A stretch of 64,000 bases of DNA. It comes from Paenibacillus endoradicis. Its GTDB lineage: Bacteria > Bacillota > Bacilli > Paenibacillales > Paenibacillaceae. The position numbers and the translations under genes were made by a program. Each line of letters begins with the position of its first letter. Within the stretch, counting starts at the first letter, position 1. The stretch lies in assembly GCF_024721975.1 (NCBI RefSeq), contig NZ_JANQBB010000002.1, forward strand, positions 868,001 to 932,000. Direction: 5' to 3'. This document shows, piece after piece, positions 51,456-61,002 of the stretch. The notes beneath the pieces are model-generated. The model saw nothing but the letters and a program-made list of their open reading frames with translations. It did no database searches and was not told where the DNA came from.

Positions 51456-52820
51456 CTAACGATGTGTTTTACGAATTTCTACTGTTAGGCCATGTTCATC
51501 GGATCGCATATCCCATGACAAATTCATGCCGTTAACCATCATATCTACAATCGATAGACCAATCCCTGCTCCACTTTCGTTAGATGGATTATCCATACCA
51601 CCACCATGATCGACAATAATAATTGCATCATAGTCATGTTCCGATTCAACCTTTAGCCCAATATATCGTCCACTACTTGCATGTCGTAGTACATTTTGAA
51701 ATAGATTATCCATAATTCTACCTAACCATATAGGATCAGCTTTCCAGATAAATTCCTGCATTCCGTCAAGTGAAACATCAATCTCGAAATCAGCTTTCTC
51801 GAAGGTCGCATACCAAGTTGCTAAATGCTCCCGTAAAAAGCGAATCATTTGCACATCTTTCATCTCCAACCGGTATTTATGGCTCATCAAGAGTGTATAG
51901 GACATTAAGTTCTCGATTAACGTATCAATCTGCTCAACAGACTTTTGTAGGGAATGTACCGCTTTCTCACTTTCATCAGGTAAGTTTAACTTCGTTAACG
52001 AATACGCATTGGACTGAATTTTAGTTAATGGTGTTCTTAAATCATGTGATAAATTAGCGATAAGCTCCTGACGAATTCGTTCTTCTTCCTGCTCGCGAAG
52101 TTTACTTTCATTAAGCTCAGTAACCATATGATTAAAGGCATTCTCCAGTTGACCAATCTCATCTGATCTACTAATCGCAATCGGTACGGGAAGTCCATCG
52201 CCATTACGGTTATTCATCGCCTTTTGTAAATGTAATAGTCGTTTACGAATACTTCTGAAAAACATATAGGAAATAATAATAAAAAGGATAATGATTAAGA
52301 CGACACCAATAATGAGCCATTGTCCATAACGATCATATATTTTTACTAGTGGAGGATCGAATGCCGAGCGAGCAATTTCAATTACAGCAAAACCACGTGT
52401 ATCAGTATCACCTACTAGTGCAACAACAGTAAACGGATCACTACCATAGCGCTCTTTCATAAAGGACACAGTATACGAACTTGTCCAATAGGTAGGCACA
52501 TCCCAAGAAACTTGCCAGCTACTAGCTAAGTTCCCCTTCTCATCTACCCAAAACATTGAACTTTCTGGATAAGCGATAGACCACTTTTCAAATAACCTGT
52601 GCATCGCTTCGCTATCAGTCTCCGTCAGACCAGTAATATCGTTATGCCAGCTATGCTCTATCTCAACATAATCAGCTTTAGTAGAGTCAGTAATATTCAT
52701 CTGATTCTGGATTCCTGTCATAAGCATTGCACTCAGTAAGTATGCAAATTGAACAATTGCCAGCGCAGTAATAATAAGTAGCATATATTTCGCTTGTAAC
52801 GAGCCAAATATTTTTCTCAT
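51456..52820 (-). CDS. Sensor histidine kinase
   Basis: A 454-residue kinase: helix 1 (about 12-36), an outside domain of about 120 residues (37-165), helix 2 (about 167-190), a HAMP domain, the His box LIANLSHDLRTPLTKIQSN (about 248-266) and an HATPase domain (ending ESGAGIGLSIVDMMVNG). It overlaps the response regulator by four bases. Location beside an immunity-type ABC operon suggests it senses a peptide antibiotic or envelope stress; the large outside domain differs from BceS-type kinases, so that is tentative. Confidence 0.9.
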   Translation of the reverse strand: MRKIFGSLQAKYMLLIITALAIVQFAYLLSAMLMTGIQNQMNITDSTKADYVEIEHSWHNDITGLTETDSEAMHRLFEKWSIAYPESSMFWVDEKGNLASSWQVSWDVPTYWTSSYTVSFMKERYGSDPFTVVALVGDTDTRGFAVIEIARSAFDPPLVKIYDRYGQWLIIGVVLIIILFIIISYMFFRSIRKRLLHLQKAMNNRNGDGLPVPIAISRSDEIGQLENAFNHMVTELNESKLREQEEERIRQELIANLSHDLRTPLTKIQSNAYSLTKLNLPDESEKAVHSLQKSVEQIDTLIENLMSYTLLMSHKYRLEMKDVQMIRFLREHLATWYATFEKADFEIDVSLDGMQEFIWKADPIWLGRIMDNLFQNVLRHASSGRYIGLKVESEHDYDAIIIVDHGGGMDNPSNESGAGIGLSIVDMMVNGMNLSWDMRSDEHGLTVEIRKTHR

Positions 52821-53485
52821 TGCTTCACCCGGTATCCAATACCACGAATCGTTTCAATAATTATTGGATTTGATGGATCTACTTCAATTTTTTCTCTTAA
52901 GTAACGAATATGTACCATTAACGTTTTATCACCTTCAATATAGGTTTCGCCCCATACTTGTTCATACAATTGGTTTTTCGATAAAATTTGATTGAGATGA
53001 CGAATGAAGCATTGGAACAAGAAAAATTGCTTACCTGTCAATTGAATTTCCTCGTTAGTCAGTGTATTCGTAATGCTTATATCCTTAGTGTTGATTTGCA
53101 AATGTTGAATAATTAGCGTCTGCTCTTGCTTCTGAAAACGACGAAGTAATACTTCAATTCGCGCGATTAATTCATCCAGATGAAATGGCTTCGTTATATA
53201 GTCATCAGCAAAGCTGAGTCCTTCAATCTTATCCTCCATTGCCGTTCTAGCTGACAGCATTAGAATAGGCAATGATTCGCTAGCCCTCTTCAATCGTTTT
53301 CCGATTGAAAAACCATCCAAGCCAGGTAACATAACATCAAGAATAACGAGATCCACTAGATCTACATGACCTTCTGCACCTTCACCCGATTGAAGCCATG
53401 TTACTTCATAGCCGCGATCGACTAATTGCTGCGATACTAAGCTACCAATCTCTCGTTCATCTTCTATATATAATATATGAGTCAT
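52817..53485 (-). CDS. OmpR-family response regulator
   Basis: A 222-residue regulator. The receiver has ILYIEDE, the phosphoacceptor in LVILDVMLPGLDG (about 53) and the KPF Lys; the winged helix has TGKQFFLFQCFIRHLNQILSKNQLYEQVWG and VHIRYLREKIE. It leads the two-gene system, followed by its kinase with a four-base overlap. The likely target is the ABC operon at 48323-50673, which lies downstream in the same direction. Confidence 0.92.
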   Translation of the reverse strand: MTHILYIEDEREIGSLVSQQLVDRGYEVTWLQSGEGAEGHVDLVDLVILDVMLPGLDGFSIGKRLKRASESLPILMLSARTAMEDKIEGLSFADDYITKPFHLDELIARIEVLLRRFQKQEQTLIIQHLQINTKDISITNTLTNEEIQLTGKQFFLFQCFIRHLNQILSKNQLYEQVWGETYIEGDKTLMVHIRYLREKIEVDPSNPIIIETIRGIGYRVKQ

Positions 53486-53623
53486 TAGGCTCCCCCTTTG
53501 TATTAGTTCTAATTAGAATCATCATACCATAGCATTCTACTGGTCAATAAGAGTTTAATCGAAGTAATACCAATCGTATTCAACATCCGGAATTTAATAG
53601 AAAACACGATTACAAATTAAATA

Positions 53624-53669
53624 AACCTCGCATTATGTCACTCCATGAGGAGCGGACACTTGCGAGGTT
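53624..53669 (-). terminator. Terminator of the sugar operon
   Basis: AACCTCGCA and TGCGAGGTT form a 9-bp stem with a long partly paired interior (TGTCCGCTCC/GGAGTGACA-like), followed by TATTTAATT. It lies 44 bases below the last gene of the operon. Confidence 0.65.
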
Positions 53670-53712
53670 CATTTCATATAGTCTTTTCTAATTTATATAA
53701 AATAGTTAGACA

Positions 53713-54888
53713 TTAAGCTGAATTTAATGTCTCTTGCTCTGCACTAGCCTTTTCTTCTTCAATCCGTTTATTCAGCTCTAATAAAAATAATTCCTCATCT
53801 AATGGAAACTCTACTTCTTTCCCTAACCAACTAGATAAGTGAATGGCATTAGCTAAAGCGACACCATGAATACCATCACTGCCTGGTGCAATAAGTGGAG
53901 TACCATCTAATATATTGGCAGCAAAGTTTTCGAGAATTGAGATATGCTGCGCTCCCCAGTTCGCTCCAAAATCAAATTCAATGATTTCTTCACTATATAG
54001 ATCACCCATGTTTCCACCCATAAACAGCTTTGCGATATCCATCATATTCATTGTAGAATTTAATTCTGGCTCTGATTGATGCAGACGTTTAATCGTAATT
54101 TTTTTACTACCGTCTACAACTATTTTGCCTTTATCACCTAAAATTTCGAATCGATCTGTTCCAATAATATCATGTGTACATGTAACAAATACTCCTGTCG
54201 CACCATTACCGTAATCTAGAATAACGGTAGCATCATCATCAACCGCTATATTTCTTTGATAACCATACTTCACATTTGAATAGATCTTCTTAGGCATACC
54301 ACAAATCCATTGCAGCAAATCTAACTGATGTGGAGCTTGATTGACAAGTACTCCACCACCTTCACCAGCCCAAGTTGCTCTCCAAGCACTTTGATCATAA
54401 TATCCTTGCGGTCTCCACCATGTCGTAATGATCCAATTTGTTCTTCGAATTTCTCCGATATCAGCTACAATCTCTTTCAGCTTTTTATAAAGTGGATTCA
54501 TACGCTGGTTGAAGAAAATACCATAAGTCAGTTCTGGCTTTGTCGCAGCTAATTCATTGAGCTCTCGTACTTGCTTTGTATAAACACCAGCTGGCTTTTC
54601 AAGCAAAGCATGTATGTCACGATTTAACGCTTCAATCCCCATTTCTGTATGAAAATAATGCGGAACACAAGTAACAATAGCATCTACATCTCCACTATCA
54701 AGCATTTCGATATAATTCTCATAAAACGGGATTCCCGGGTAATTTTCCGTTGCAAATTCTCTTTTTCCTGGAGCTGGATCAGAAAAAGCACCAATTTCCA
54801 TGTTCGTAACTTGACCTGATGCAATGTGTTTGGCATACATACTGCCCTCTGCACCAAGCCCAATAATTCCTAATCTTACCTTTGTCAT
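53713..54888 (-). CDS. Gfo/Idh/MocA family oxidoreductase
   Basis: A 391-residue NAD(P)-dependent enzyme with an N-terminal Rossmann fold (RLGIIGLGAEGSMYAKHI) and the sugar-binding C-terminal domain. HALLEKPAGVYTKQVREL contains the conserved EKP motif (Lys contacts the cofactor and substrate). GGGVLVNQAPHQLDLLQWICGMP is the GGG...D..H signature of the family. It probably oxidises or reduces a sugar or inositol derivative delivered by the importer upstream. The start at 54888 has GGAG nine bases upstream. It is the last gene of the operon. Confidence 0.87.
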   Translation of the reverse strand: MTKVRLGIIGLGAEGSMYAKHIASGQVTNMEIGAFSDPAPGKREFATENYPGIPFYENYIEMLDSGDVDAIVTCVPHYFHTEMGIEALNRDIHALLEKPAGVYTKQVRELNELAATKPELTYGIFFNQRMNPLYKKLKEIVADIGEIRRTNWIITTWWRPQGYYDQSAWRATWAGEGGGVLVNQAPHQLDLLQWICGMPKKIYSNVKYGYQRNIAVDDDATVILDYGNGATGVFVTCTHDIIGTDRFEILGDKGKIVVDGSKKITIKRLHQSEPELNSTMNMMDIAKLFMGGNMGDLYSEEIIEFDFGANWGAQHISILENFAANILDGTPLIAPGSDGIHGVALANAIHLSSWLGKEVEFPLDEELFLLELNKRIEEEKASAEQETLNSA

Positions 54889-54938
54889 TATCATTCACTC
54901 CTCAATTCGTTTGATAGGAATTGCAATGATACCAGTGA

Positions 54939-55802
54939 TTAGAACCAATCAGAATAACCTAATTTCTTCAGATGATTTGCAGAAATCTGTAAGCAGTCGA
55001 ATGCATCCTTACCATACAAATCATCCTGTTCGACAAGTAAATATTGTGCGCCACTTTCAACTCCAGCTTCAATAATGGCTTTTATATCTAAATTCCCTTC
55101 ACCGAGCTCAGCAAATTGAACAATATTAGCAAAGGCGCTTTGAATCTTGACAAAATCCAATCCGCCCTCTAATATTTTTAAGTCAATCATACCAATCCGA
55201 TAATCTTTGAGGTGTAATAGGGCAATCCGATCCTTAAACCGCTTAATGACTTCAACTGGGTTAGCTCCTCCGCGTTGAATCCAGTGTACATCTAGTTCAA
55301 AGCCTAAATGTGTCGTACCTTCTCTAATCATATCTAGTAAATAAACTCCGTCGAACTTCACAAATTCATTATGGTGATTATGATAATAGAGCTTAATATT
55401 ATGCTCAGCTAGCTTCGTAGCACACTCCTCTGCTCTAGCAATAAATTCAAGCGTCTTCTCCTTACTTCCCATTAGCGTGAAAGGAAGCATCCCTATCCGC
55501 AGATGATTACAATCTAACGTCTTGCAATCCTTAACTATTTTATCGAAATGAGTTGCTAAAGATTCACCTGGCATATTAGCCATCATTGGCTCAAGTGCTG
55601 CTGAAAGTGCAGCGATTTCAATGTTGAAATCTTGACTAGCTCTTCGTAGCTGTACCACATTTTCTTCTGTCATAGGAAGCTGTGAAACCTCCACACTATA
55701 ATATCCAAGCTCAGCAATATGACGCATCGTTTCATAAACACCAAGCTCTTCAATTTTTCCTTTAAGCATCATCATTTGTACTCCGAATTTTGCAATAGCC
55801 AT
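54939..55802 (-). CDS. Sugar phosphate isomerase/epimerase (xylose isomerase-like TIM barrel)
   Basis: A 287-residue protein of the AP-endonuclease-2/xylose-isomerase-like TIM barrel family. Visible metal-binding strands are LYYHNHHNEF (about 141-150), GFELDVHWIQRGG (about 170-182) and ALLHLKDYRIG. QFAELGEGNLDIKAII near the end contains the conserved Glu. Such proteins interconvert keto and aldo sugars or act on inositol derivatives. It lies between the binding protein and the Gfo/Idh gene in a clear operon, a common pair in Paenibacillus sugar clusters. Confidence 0.85.
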   Translation of the reverse strand: MAIAKFGVQMMMLKGKIEELGVYETMRHIAELGYYSVEVSQLPMTEENVVQLRRASQDFNIEIAALSAALEPMMANMPGESLATHFDKIVKDCKTLDCNHLRIGMLPFTLMGSKEKTLEFIARAEECATKLAEHNIKLYYHNHHNEFVKFDGVYLLDMIREGTTHLGFELDVHWIQRGGANPVEVIKRFKDRIALLHLKDYRIGMIDLKILEGGLDFVKIQSAFANIVQFAELGEGNLDIKAIIEAGVESGAQYLLVEQDDLYGKDAFDCLQISANHLKKLGYSDWF

Positions 55803-55826
55803 TCCAATTCCCTCCTCATCATATAT

Positions 55827-57383
55827 TTATTGCTGATTTGCCCATTCATCCAGTTGTTGTTGCTTCTCTTCAATAATTTTGTCTATACCGGCTGTTTTTA
55901 GCTGCTTAATAAATTCCGGCAAGTTTTTCTCTGGATCAATAGAACCTGTTTCCAGTGCGTTTTTATATTGATTCTGTACATTCATTACTGCTGCAATTTC
56001 TGTTTTCACTAATTCAGCATCAAACGTAAAACCTAAAGCTTTAGATTTAATAGCCTCCTTGTTAAAACGCTCCATTTCTTTCCAAATATCTATACTATCG
56101 CCCTTCCATACATAGGATAGGAACTGGTTACCAAACATAAAGCCGAGCCCGGGGCTATATCCTGTTGATTTAGCATCTACACCTGCTGGATAATAGATCA
56201 TATTTTCCACATCGGTTTTCACATAATGCTTACCTTCAATCCCCCAGTTATATAAATTAACGATCTCTGGATCTGTAAATAATAGCTCAATCAACATCAT
56301 CGATCTTTCTACGTTTTTCGCTTTTGTCGGTACACTCCATAGCCAGGTTTGAATTTTACCAGTTGTTGACACAGCTGGCTTCATGTGTACAGAAACCATT
56401 TCAACACCAGAGTTTCTTGATTCCTGCTGTTCAATGCCTGGTTTCATATGAGAAAGCCATGAAGCAGCCTTTCCAGCCTTAGCTAGACTCTGTGCAGTTT
56501 CAGTACTTGTTACAATATCTTTGCTAATATAACCTGCTAGATACCATCGTCTAACGGTATTTAATAATTGCTTATAGTCTTCTGTTTCATACCAGTTAAC
56601 AACCTTCATCCCGTTATCAAAATTAGGCAACACGCCAAGACCATCTCCAAGAGCATCTAAATAACCAATCGAATACGTATCAATAATAGAATTTCCATAC
56701 TTAGTCGTTGGTATCATTTCTGGCTCATTATCTTTAATAACTTGGAATATCGCATCTAAATCATCTAATGTTTTTATAGAATTTAGATCAATATTATATT
56801 TTTCTACAAGATCTTTACGAATTGTAAAACCTACATCTGCAGCTAGATCATGAATACTTGGAATACCATATATATCTCCGCTAATGCTTGCTGCCTGAAG
56901 GAACAGTGGATCAAGATCATCTAAAGCTTTTTTTGCACCAGGAGTGTATTGATCAATATAATCGCTAATTGGTAATAGCTGACCTTTTGCTACCTGCTGA
57001 CTATAAGTTCCAAGACCACTTACAATAACATCTATCTTTTCATTGCCTGATAACATTAACGTCGTTTGCTGTGTCCATGCGCCAAATGAAATTGGGATGA
57101 ATTTCACACTGGCATTAATTTTTTCCTTTGTAATGACATTAATAGCAGCTTCAATTTCTGCAAAATCTTTAGATTCACTATTAGCTGGCATTACGACAAC
57201 TAGCTCATACGGCTCAAGTTCACCAGTTGCTTCCTTACCATTAGCATTACTGTCAGGTAAATTATTCGAGTTATTTATTGTGCTGGGTGGAGCTGAATTA
57301 TTGGATCCACAACCTGCGACGATAAAGCTAAGCACCAATATCATTACCATTACTAACTTCAATTGAATAGATAGCGTTTTCAT
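55827..57383 (-). CDS. Extracellular solute-binding lipoprotein (LplA/YtcQ-like)
   Basis: A 518-residue lipoprotein (lipobox VLSFIVAGC, Cys about 25) of the family 1 binding proteins that serve LplB/YtcP-type importers. After a Ser/Asn-rich linker it has YELVVVMPANSESKDFAEIE and many conserved aromatic segments (GFTIRKDLVEKYNI, WLWSVPTKAKNVERSMMLIELLF). It binds an oligosaccharide or sugar derivative outside the cell. The start at 57383 has GGGGGG five bases upstream; the frame from 57458 reaches into the permease gene and was rejected. It follows the two permease genes. Confidence 0.88.
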   Translation of the reverse strand: MKTLSIQLKLVMVMILVLSFIVAGCGSNNSAPPSTINNSNNLPDSNANGKEATGELEPYELVVVMPANSESKDFAEIEAAINVITKEKINASVKFIPISFGAWTQQTTLMLSGNEKIDVIVSGLGTYSQQVAKGQLLPISDYIDQYTPGAKKALDDLDPLFLQAASISGDIYGIPSIHDLAADVGFTIRKDLVEKYNIDLNSIKTLDDLDAIFQVIKDNEPEMIPTTKYGNSIIDTYSIGYLDALGDGLGVLPNFDNGMKVVNWYETEDYKQLLNTVRRWYLAGYISKDIVTSTETAQSLAKAGKAASWLSHMKPGIEQQESRNSGVEMVSVHMKPAVSTTGKIQTWLWSVPTKAKNVERSMMLIELLFTDPEIVNLYNWGIEGKHYVKTDVENMIYYPAGVDAKSTGYSPGLGFMFGNQFLSYVWKGDSIDIWKEMERFNKEAIKSKALGFTFDAELVKTEIAAVMNVQNQYKNALETGSIDPEKNLPEFIKQLKTAGIDKIIEEKQQQLDEWANQQ

Positions 57384-57441
57384 AATATCCCCCCAATGCA
57401 TATTCATTCTGTATACTAAACGGGTCAATGCCAGATTTAGC

Positions 57442-58329
57442 CTACCCCTTAACCGCACCTATCGTTATCCCTTTGATGAAATATTTTTGAAAGAACGGAT
57501 ATGCGATGATGATTGGAATAACACCTATTGCTGCCATTGCCATACGCATTGATTTTAGTGGTATATCTGATGTAATAGATGAGGCTACATTATCTTGACT
57601 TGTTTGTAAAAACTGAACATCCAGTAAAATTCTATTCAGCATATTTTGCAAACTGTAGAAGCGACTATCTGTAATATAAATTAATCCGTTAAACCAATCG
57701 TTCCAATAATGAATCGTTTGAAATAATCCAACTGTTGCTAATACTGGCGTCGATAATGGAAGCACGATACTAATAAATATTCTGAATTCCTTTGCTCCGT
57801 CCATGTAGGCGGATTCAATAATTGCTCCTGGTATAGACGTGGCAAAAAATGTTCGCATAATGATGACATAAAACGCATTTACAAGTAGACCAGGTACAAT
57901 TAATGCCCATAACGAGTTTTTCACATCAAATAAATTAGTATAGACGAGGTAAGTAGGAACGAGACCACCATTAAAAAGCATCGTAAAGAATACGAAGAAG
58001 GCAAGAAAATTACGAAAAGGCATTTCTTGACGAGATAATGGATAGGCTAGCAATGCAATAATGGTAAGTCCAACTGCTGTCCCGATTAAGGTAACTAGAA
58101 TCGTAATCCCATAAGCGCGACCAATATCAGCCGCATCATTCCACAAAAACTCGTATGCTGTAAAATTTATTTCCTTTGGAATGATGGCATAACCTGTTTG
58201 CAAAAGCTCAGTGTCTGAGGTTAAAGAACCTGATACTAACAGTATGAAAGGAAACACAGTCGCTAGTGCTAACAGTGCCATGAACACATTGAGCCCTAAT
58301 TGATACCCTCTGCTAGAAATCATCTGCAT
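57442..58329 (-). CDS. Carbohydrate ABC transporter permease (YtcP/LplC-like)
   Basis: A 295-residue permease with six helices. The EAA loop is ESAYMDGAKEFRIFISIVLPLSTPVL (split over about 179-204) and YPFFQKYFIKGITIGAVKG at the C terminus is the LplC/YtcP ending. With the LplB-type permease upstream (11 bases away) it forms the channel for a sugar. The ATPase is not encoded here; such systems use a shared MsmX-type ATPase encoded elsewhere. The start could be 58329 or 58323. Confidence 0.88.
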   Translation of the reverse strand: MQMISSRGYQLGLNVFMALLALATVFPFILLVSGSLTSDTELLQTGYAIIPKEINFTAYEFLWNDAADIGRAYGITILVTLIGTAVGLTIIALLAYPLSRQEMPFRNFLAFFVFFTMLFNGGLVPTYLVYTNLFDVKNSLWALIVPGLLVNAFYVIIMRTFFATSIPGAIIESAYMDGAKEFRIFISIVLPLSTPVLATVGLFQTIHYWNDWFNGLIYITDSRFYSLQNMLNRILLDVQFLQTSQDNVASSITSDIPLKSMRMAMAAIGVIPIIIAYPFFQKYFIKGITIGAVKG

Positions 58330-58339
58330 CTGCTCCTTT

Positions 58340-59317
58340 CTAAAATAATGCGTTCTCTTTGTTAAATTTTTTCACGATAGCATTTGATACAACAACCAAT
58401 ACAAAACCAACGATTGCTTGATACATGCCTGCTGCTGACGACATTCCAATATCGCCTAGATTAATTAGTGCACGGTATACATACGTATCAATCGTTTGTG
58501 TCACTGGCATTAATATGCCTGAATTAAGTGGAACCTGATAGAACAACCCAAAGTCTGAATAGAAAATTCTTCCAATTGCTAATAGAGTCATGATCGTAAT
58601 AATAGGAACAATTAACGGAATGGTAATCGACCAAATCTGTCTCCAGCGACTCGCTCCATCAATAGTAGCCGCTTCATAATATTCTTGATCAATCCCGATA
58701 ATAGCTGCTAAGTAAATGACACAAATGTATCCTACGCCCTTCCAAGTATGAACAATGGTTAGGATATACGGCCAAAACTTTGTTTCTGAGTACCAGGCAA
58801 TTTGCTCTAAACCTAACATTGGTAATATCGTTTTATTAATGAAACCACTGCTTCCATCCAATAATGCAAGTACGAGATATCCAACAATAACCATAGAAAT
58901 TAAATATGGTAATAAAATTACACTTTGATAAAATCTTGATAAAAATCGACTTCTAATTTCATTCAGCATAATAGCTAACGCTATCGAGAATGTTGTGCCT
59001 ATCACGATAAAAACTATGTTGTAAAGCAACGTATTTCTCGTAATAATAAAGGCATCACTTGTTTTGAATAGATACTCAAAGTTTTTGAAGCCAACCCAAT
59101 CGCTACCTAATATACCTTTCGCAAAGTTAACATCCTTAAAGGCTATGATCGTTCCGAATAAAGGTAAATAATTATTGATTAATAAATACACAATACCAGG
59201 GATAGCCATAATCATTAATGCACGATACTTTTTCATCTGCTTCAACTTAGATCGTTTAATGGGTAATTGAATATTATTATCTGCGGCAGAAATGGCTGCT
59301 TGTTTTCCCAAGCTCAT
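58340..59317 (-). CDS. Carbohydrate ABC transporter permease (LplB-like)
   Basis: A 325-residue permease with six helices. It has the LplB-type opening RALMIMAIPGIVYLLINNYLPLFGTIIAFKDVNFAKGI (split over about 33-70) and the EAA loop YYEAATIDGASRWRQIWSITIPLI (about 215-238). It heads the five-gene operon permease, permease, binding protein, isomerase, Gfo/Idh. The start at 59317 is preceded by GGACG; the frame to 59353 is longer but unneeded. A terminator (59412-59437) separates it from the YesN gene upstream, so the sensors are transcribed apart. Confidence 0.88.
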   Translation of the reverse strand: MSLGKQAAISAADNNIQLPIKRSKLKQMKKYRALMIMAIPGIVYLLINNYLPLFGTIIAFKDVNFAKGILGSDWVGFKNFEYLFKTSDAFIITRNTLLYNIVFIVIGTTFSIALAIMLNEIRSRFLSRFYQSVILLPYLISMVIVGYLVLALLDGSSGFINKTILPMLGLEQIAWYSETKFWPYILTIVHTWKGVGYICVIYLAAIIGIDQEYYEAATIDGASRWRQIWSITIPLIVPIITIMTLLAIGRIFYSDFGLFYQVPLNSGILMPVTQTIDTYVYRALINLGDIGMSSAAGMYQAIVGFVLVVVSNAIVKKFNKENALF

Positions 59318-59411
59318 CACGTCCTTTCTTGATTTAATAATATAAAAAACCAAAATAGTCCTCTACCAATATTCCATTCTCCCACTTTTGAATTTCCGTC
59401 ATTTCACAAAA

Positions 59412-59437
59412 AAACGTCCGAATATATTAGGACGTTT
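59412..59437 (-). terminator. Terminator between the YesMN sensors and the sugar operon
   Basis: AAACGTCC and GGACGTTT form a short 8-bp stem on a 10-base loop, followed on the minus strand by TTTTTTT. It sits 10 bases below the YesN-type gene. Confidence 0.8.
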
Positions 59438-59446
59438 GGTAATGTT

Positions 59447-61000
59447 CTAACTCTTGACTGAATGATCCCTTCGATACTCTTGTGGGGTCATCATTTCTTC
59501 CTTTTTAAATGTGGTGGAAAAGTAAGCAAAGTTAGAATACCCAATAGTAAGAGCTATACTACTGATTGGCAAATCTGACTTTGCTAATAATTCCTTAGCT
59601 ATTCGCATTCTTTCCTGTACGATGTAGTCGGAAATTGATATTCCTGTCTCCTTCTTAAATAATTTCACAACATAATCGGGACTCAGTCCTATATAGTCTG
59701 CAATATACTGTCTCGATAATGCTTCATCAATATGGTGCGAAATGTATCGCTGTATTTTAACTACAATGGATTCACTCGTTTGTTCCTGCTGCATGACATT
59801 AAAAACTACCTCTAGTAAGTCTTTGATCCACATTTGCAATTCCATAATTGATCTCGTCGCTATGATGGAACGCTCTGGAGATAATAAATAATAATATCTA
59901 TCACTTCCGCTAAATCCATTTTGGCGAAGAGTGTACACTAACATATGTAGAAAGCTTTGATAGAATCGCTGTATCGTACTCGCATCTACTCCATCTAACT
60001 GTCTCCATGAATCTAAAACCGTTAAAACTTCTGCAATTAATTGTGCTTCTTTTCCTTGCTTCAACATTTCAGACCATACATGCATGGAAGGTAAGGGAAT
60101 TGAATGCTCTACTTTCGTCGGCTCTTCATAATAGATAACCTGGTTGCTACGGGATACGTTGTTTTGCTGCGCAACTATTAAGTTTTCAGCCATGTTCATC
60201 ATATTATTCATATAAACAGGCATCCCCACATAACAGGAAAGTTCGCAATAAAAAAATTGATTACACGATTCGATATAACTTTCTAACAACTTATACAAAT
60301 CGTCACGAACTGCAGTAACGGAAACATCATAAGGAATAATTAATAGTAATTTCCCTTTCTGAAATCGAATGACTTGTCCACCGGCTTTGAAAACAATAAT
60401 TTCCTCTGCTGTTTTACTTAATGCATATTCCATCATATATTCTTCGCGTCTAGTCAGTGTCTTCTTCCAATATTGAATGCTAATTAAGATAGGTAAAAAC
60501 TTCATATCTTTTGTGTAAGGAATACTTTCACTAACAACGATATCCATTAACGAGTCTAACTTAGAAGGTACTGCTTGATTAAGAATATCTAGCCAAAATC
60601 TTTCAATCGATATAGGCCGATCTATATTAAGCTTATGAATTGCCTTGCAAACCGTCTCCTCTAGCTCGGAAGATTGAACCGGCTTTAGTAAATAATCTAA
60701 ACTGCCTAGTTGAATTGCCTTTTTCGTATATTCAAAATCAACATGACAAGTTAAAAATATCGTCTCGGTCTTATATTTACATTCCTTTACCCAACTCAAT
60801 AGTTCAATTCCATTGCCTTGAGGCATCTCAATGTCGCAAATCATAATATCAATAATCTGCTGCTCAAACAGTTCCTTAGCTTGTCGAATATTATGAGCAA
60901 CAAAAACTTTATCAATGCCTATATTGATCCAATCGACACTCGCTTTAATTTTGTTCGCAATAAAAATCTCATCATCTACAATTAGTAAGGAGTACATCAT
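59447..61000 (-). CDS. AraC-type response regulator (YesN-like)
   Basis: About 517 residues: an N-terminal receiver domain (LLIVDDEIFIANKIK; phosphoacceptor in IMICDIEMPQGNGIELL, about 57; KPV Lys), a long middle region, and a C-terminal AraC DNA-binding domain with two helix-turn-helices (IADYIGLSPDYVVKLFKKETG and PISSIALTIGYSNFAYFSTTFKKEE). This is the Paenibacillus YesN class that switches on sugar operons. The kinase gene's stop is just before it. The start could be GTG at 61006, or ATG at 61000 or 60997. The target is likely the LplB operon below. Confidence 0.9.
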   Translation of the reverse strand: MMYSLLIVDDEIFIANKIKASVDWINIGIDKVFVAHNIRQAKELFEQQIIDIMICDIEMPQGNGIELLSWVKECKYKTETIFLTCHVDFEYTKKAIQLGSLDYLLKPVQSSELEETVCKAIHKLNIDRPISIERFWLDILNQAVPSKLDSLMDIVVSESIPYTKDMKFLPILISIQYWKKTLTRREEYMMEYALSKTAEEIIVFKAGGQVIRFQKGKLLLIIPYDVSVTAVRDDLYKLLESYIESCNQFFYCELSCYVGMPVYMNNMMNMAENLIVAQQNNVSRSNQVIYYEEPTKVEHSIPLPSMHVWSEMLKQGKEAQLIAEVLTVLDSWRQLDGVDASTIQRFYQSFLHMLVYTLRQNGFSGSDRYYYLLSPERSIIATRSIMELQMWIKDLLEVVFNVMQQEQTSESIVVKIQRYISHHIDEALSRQYIADYIGLSPDYVVKLFKKETGISISDYIVQERMRIAKELLAKSDLPISSIALTIGYSNFAYFSTTFKKEEMMTPQEYRRDHSVKS

Positions 61001-61002
61001 TA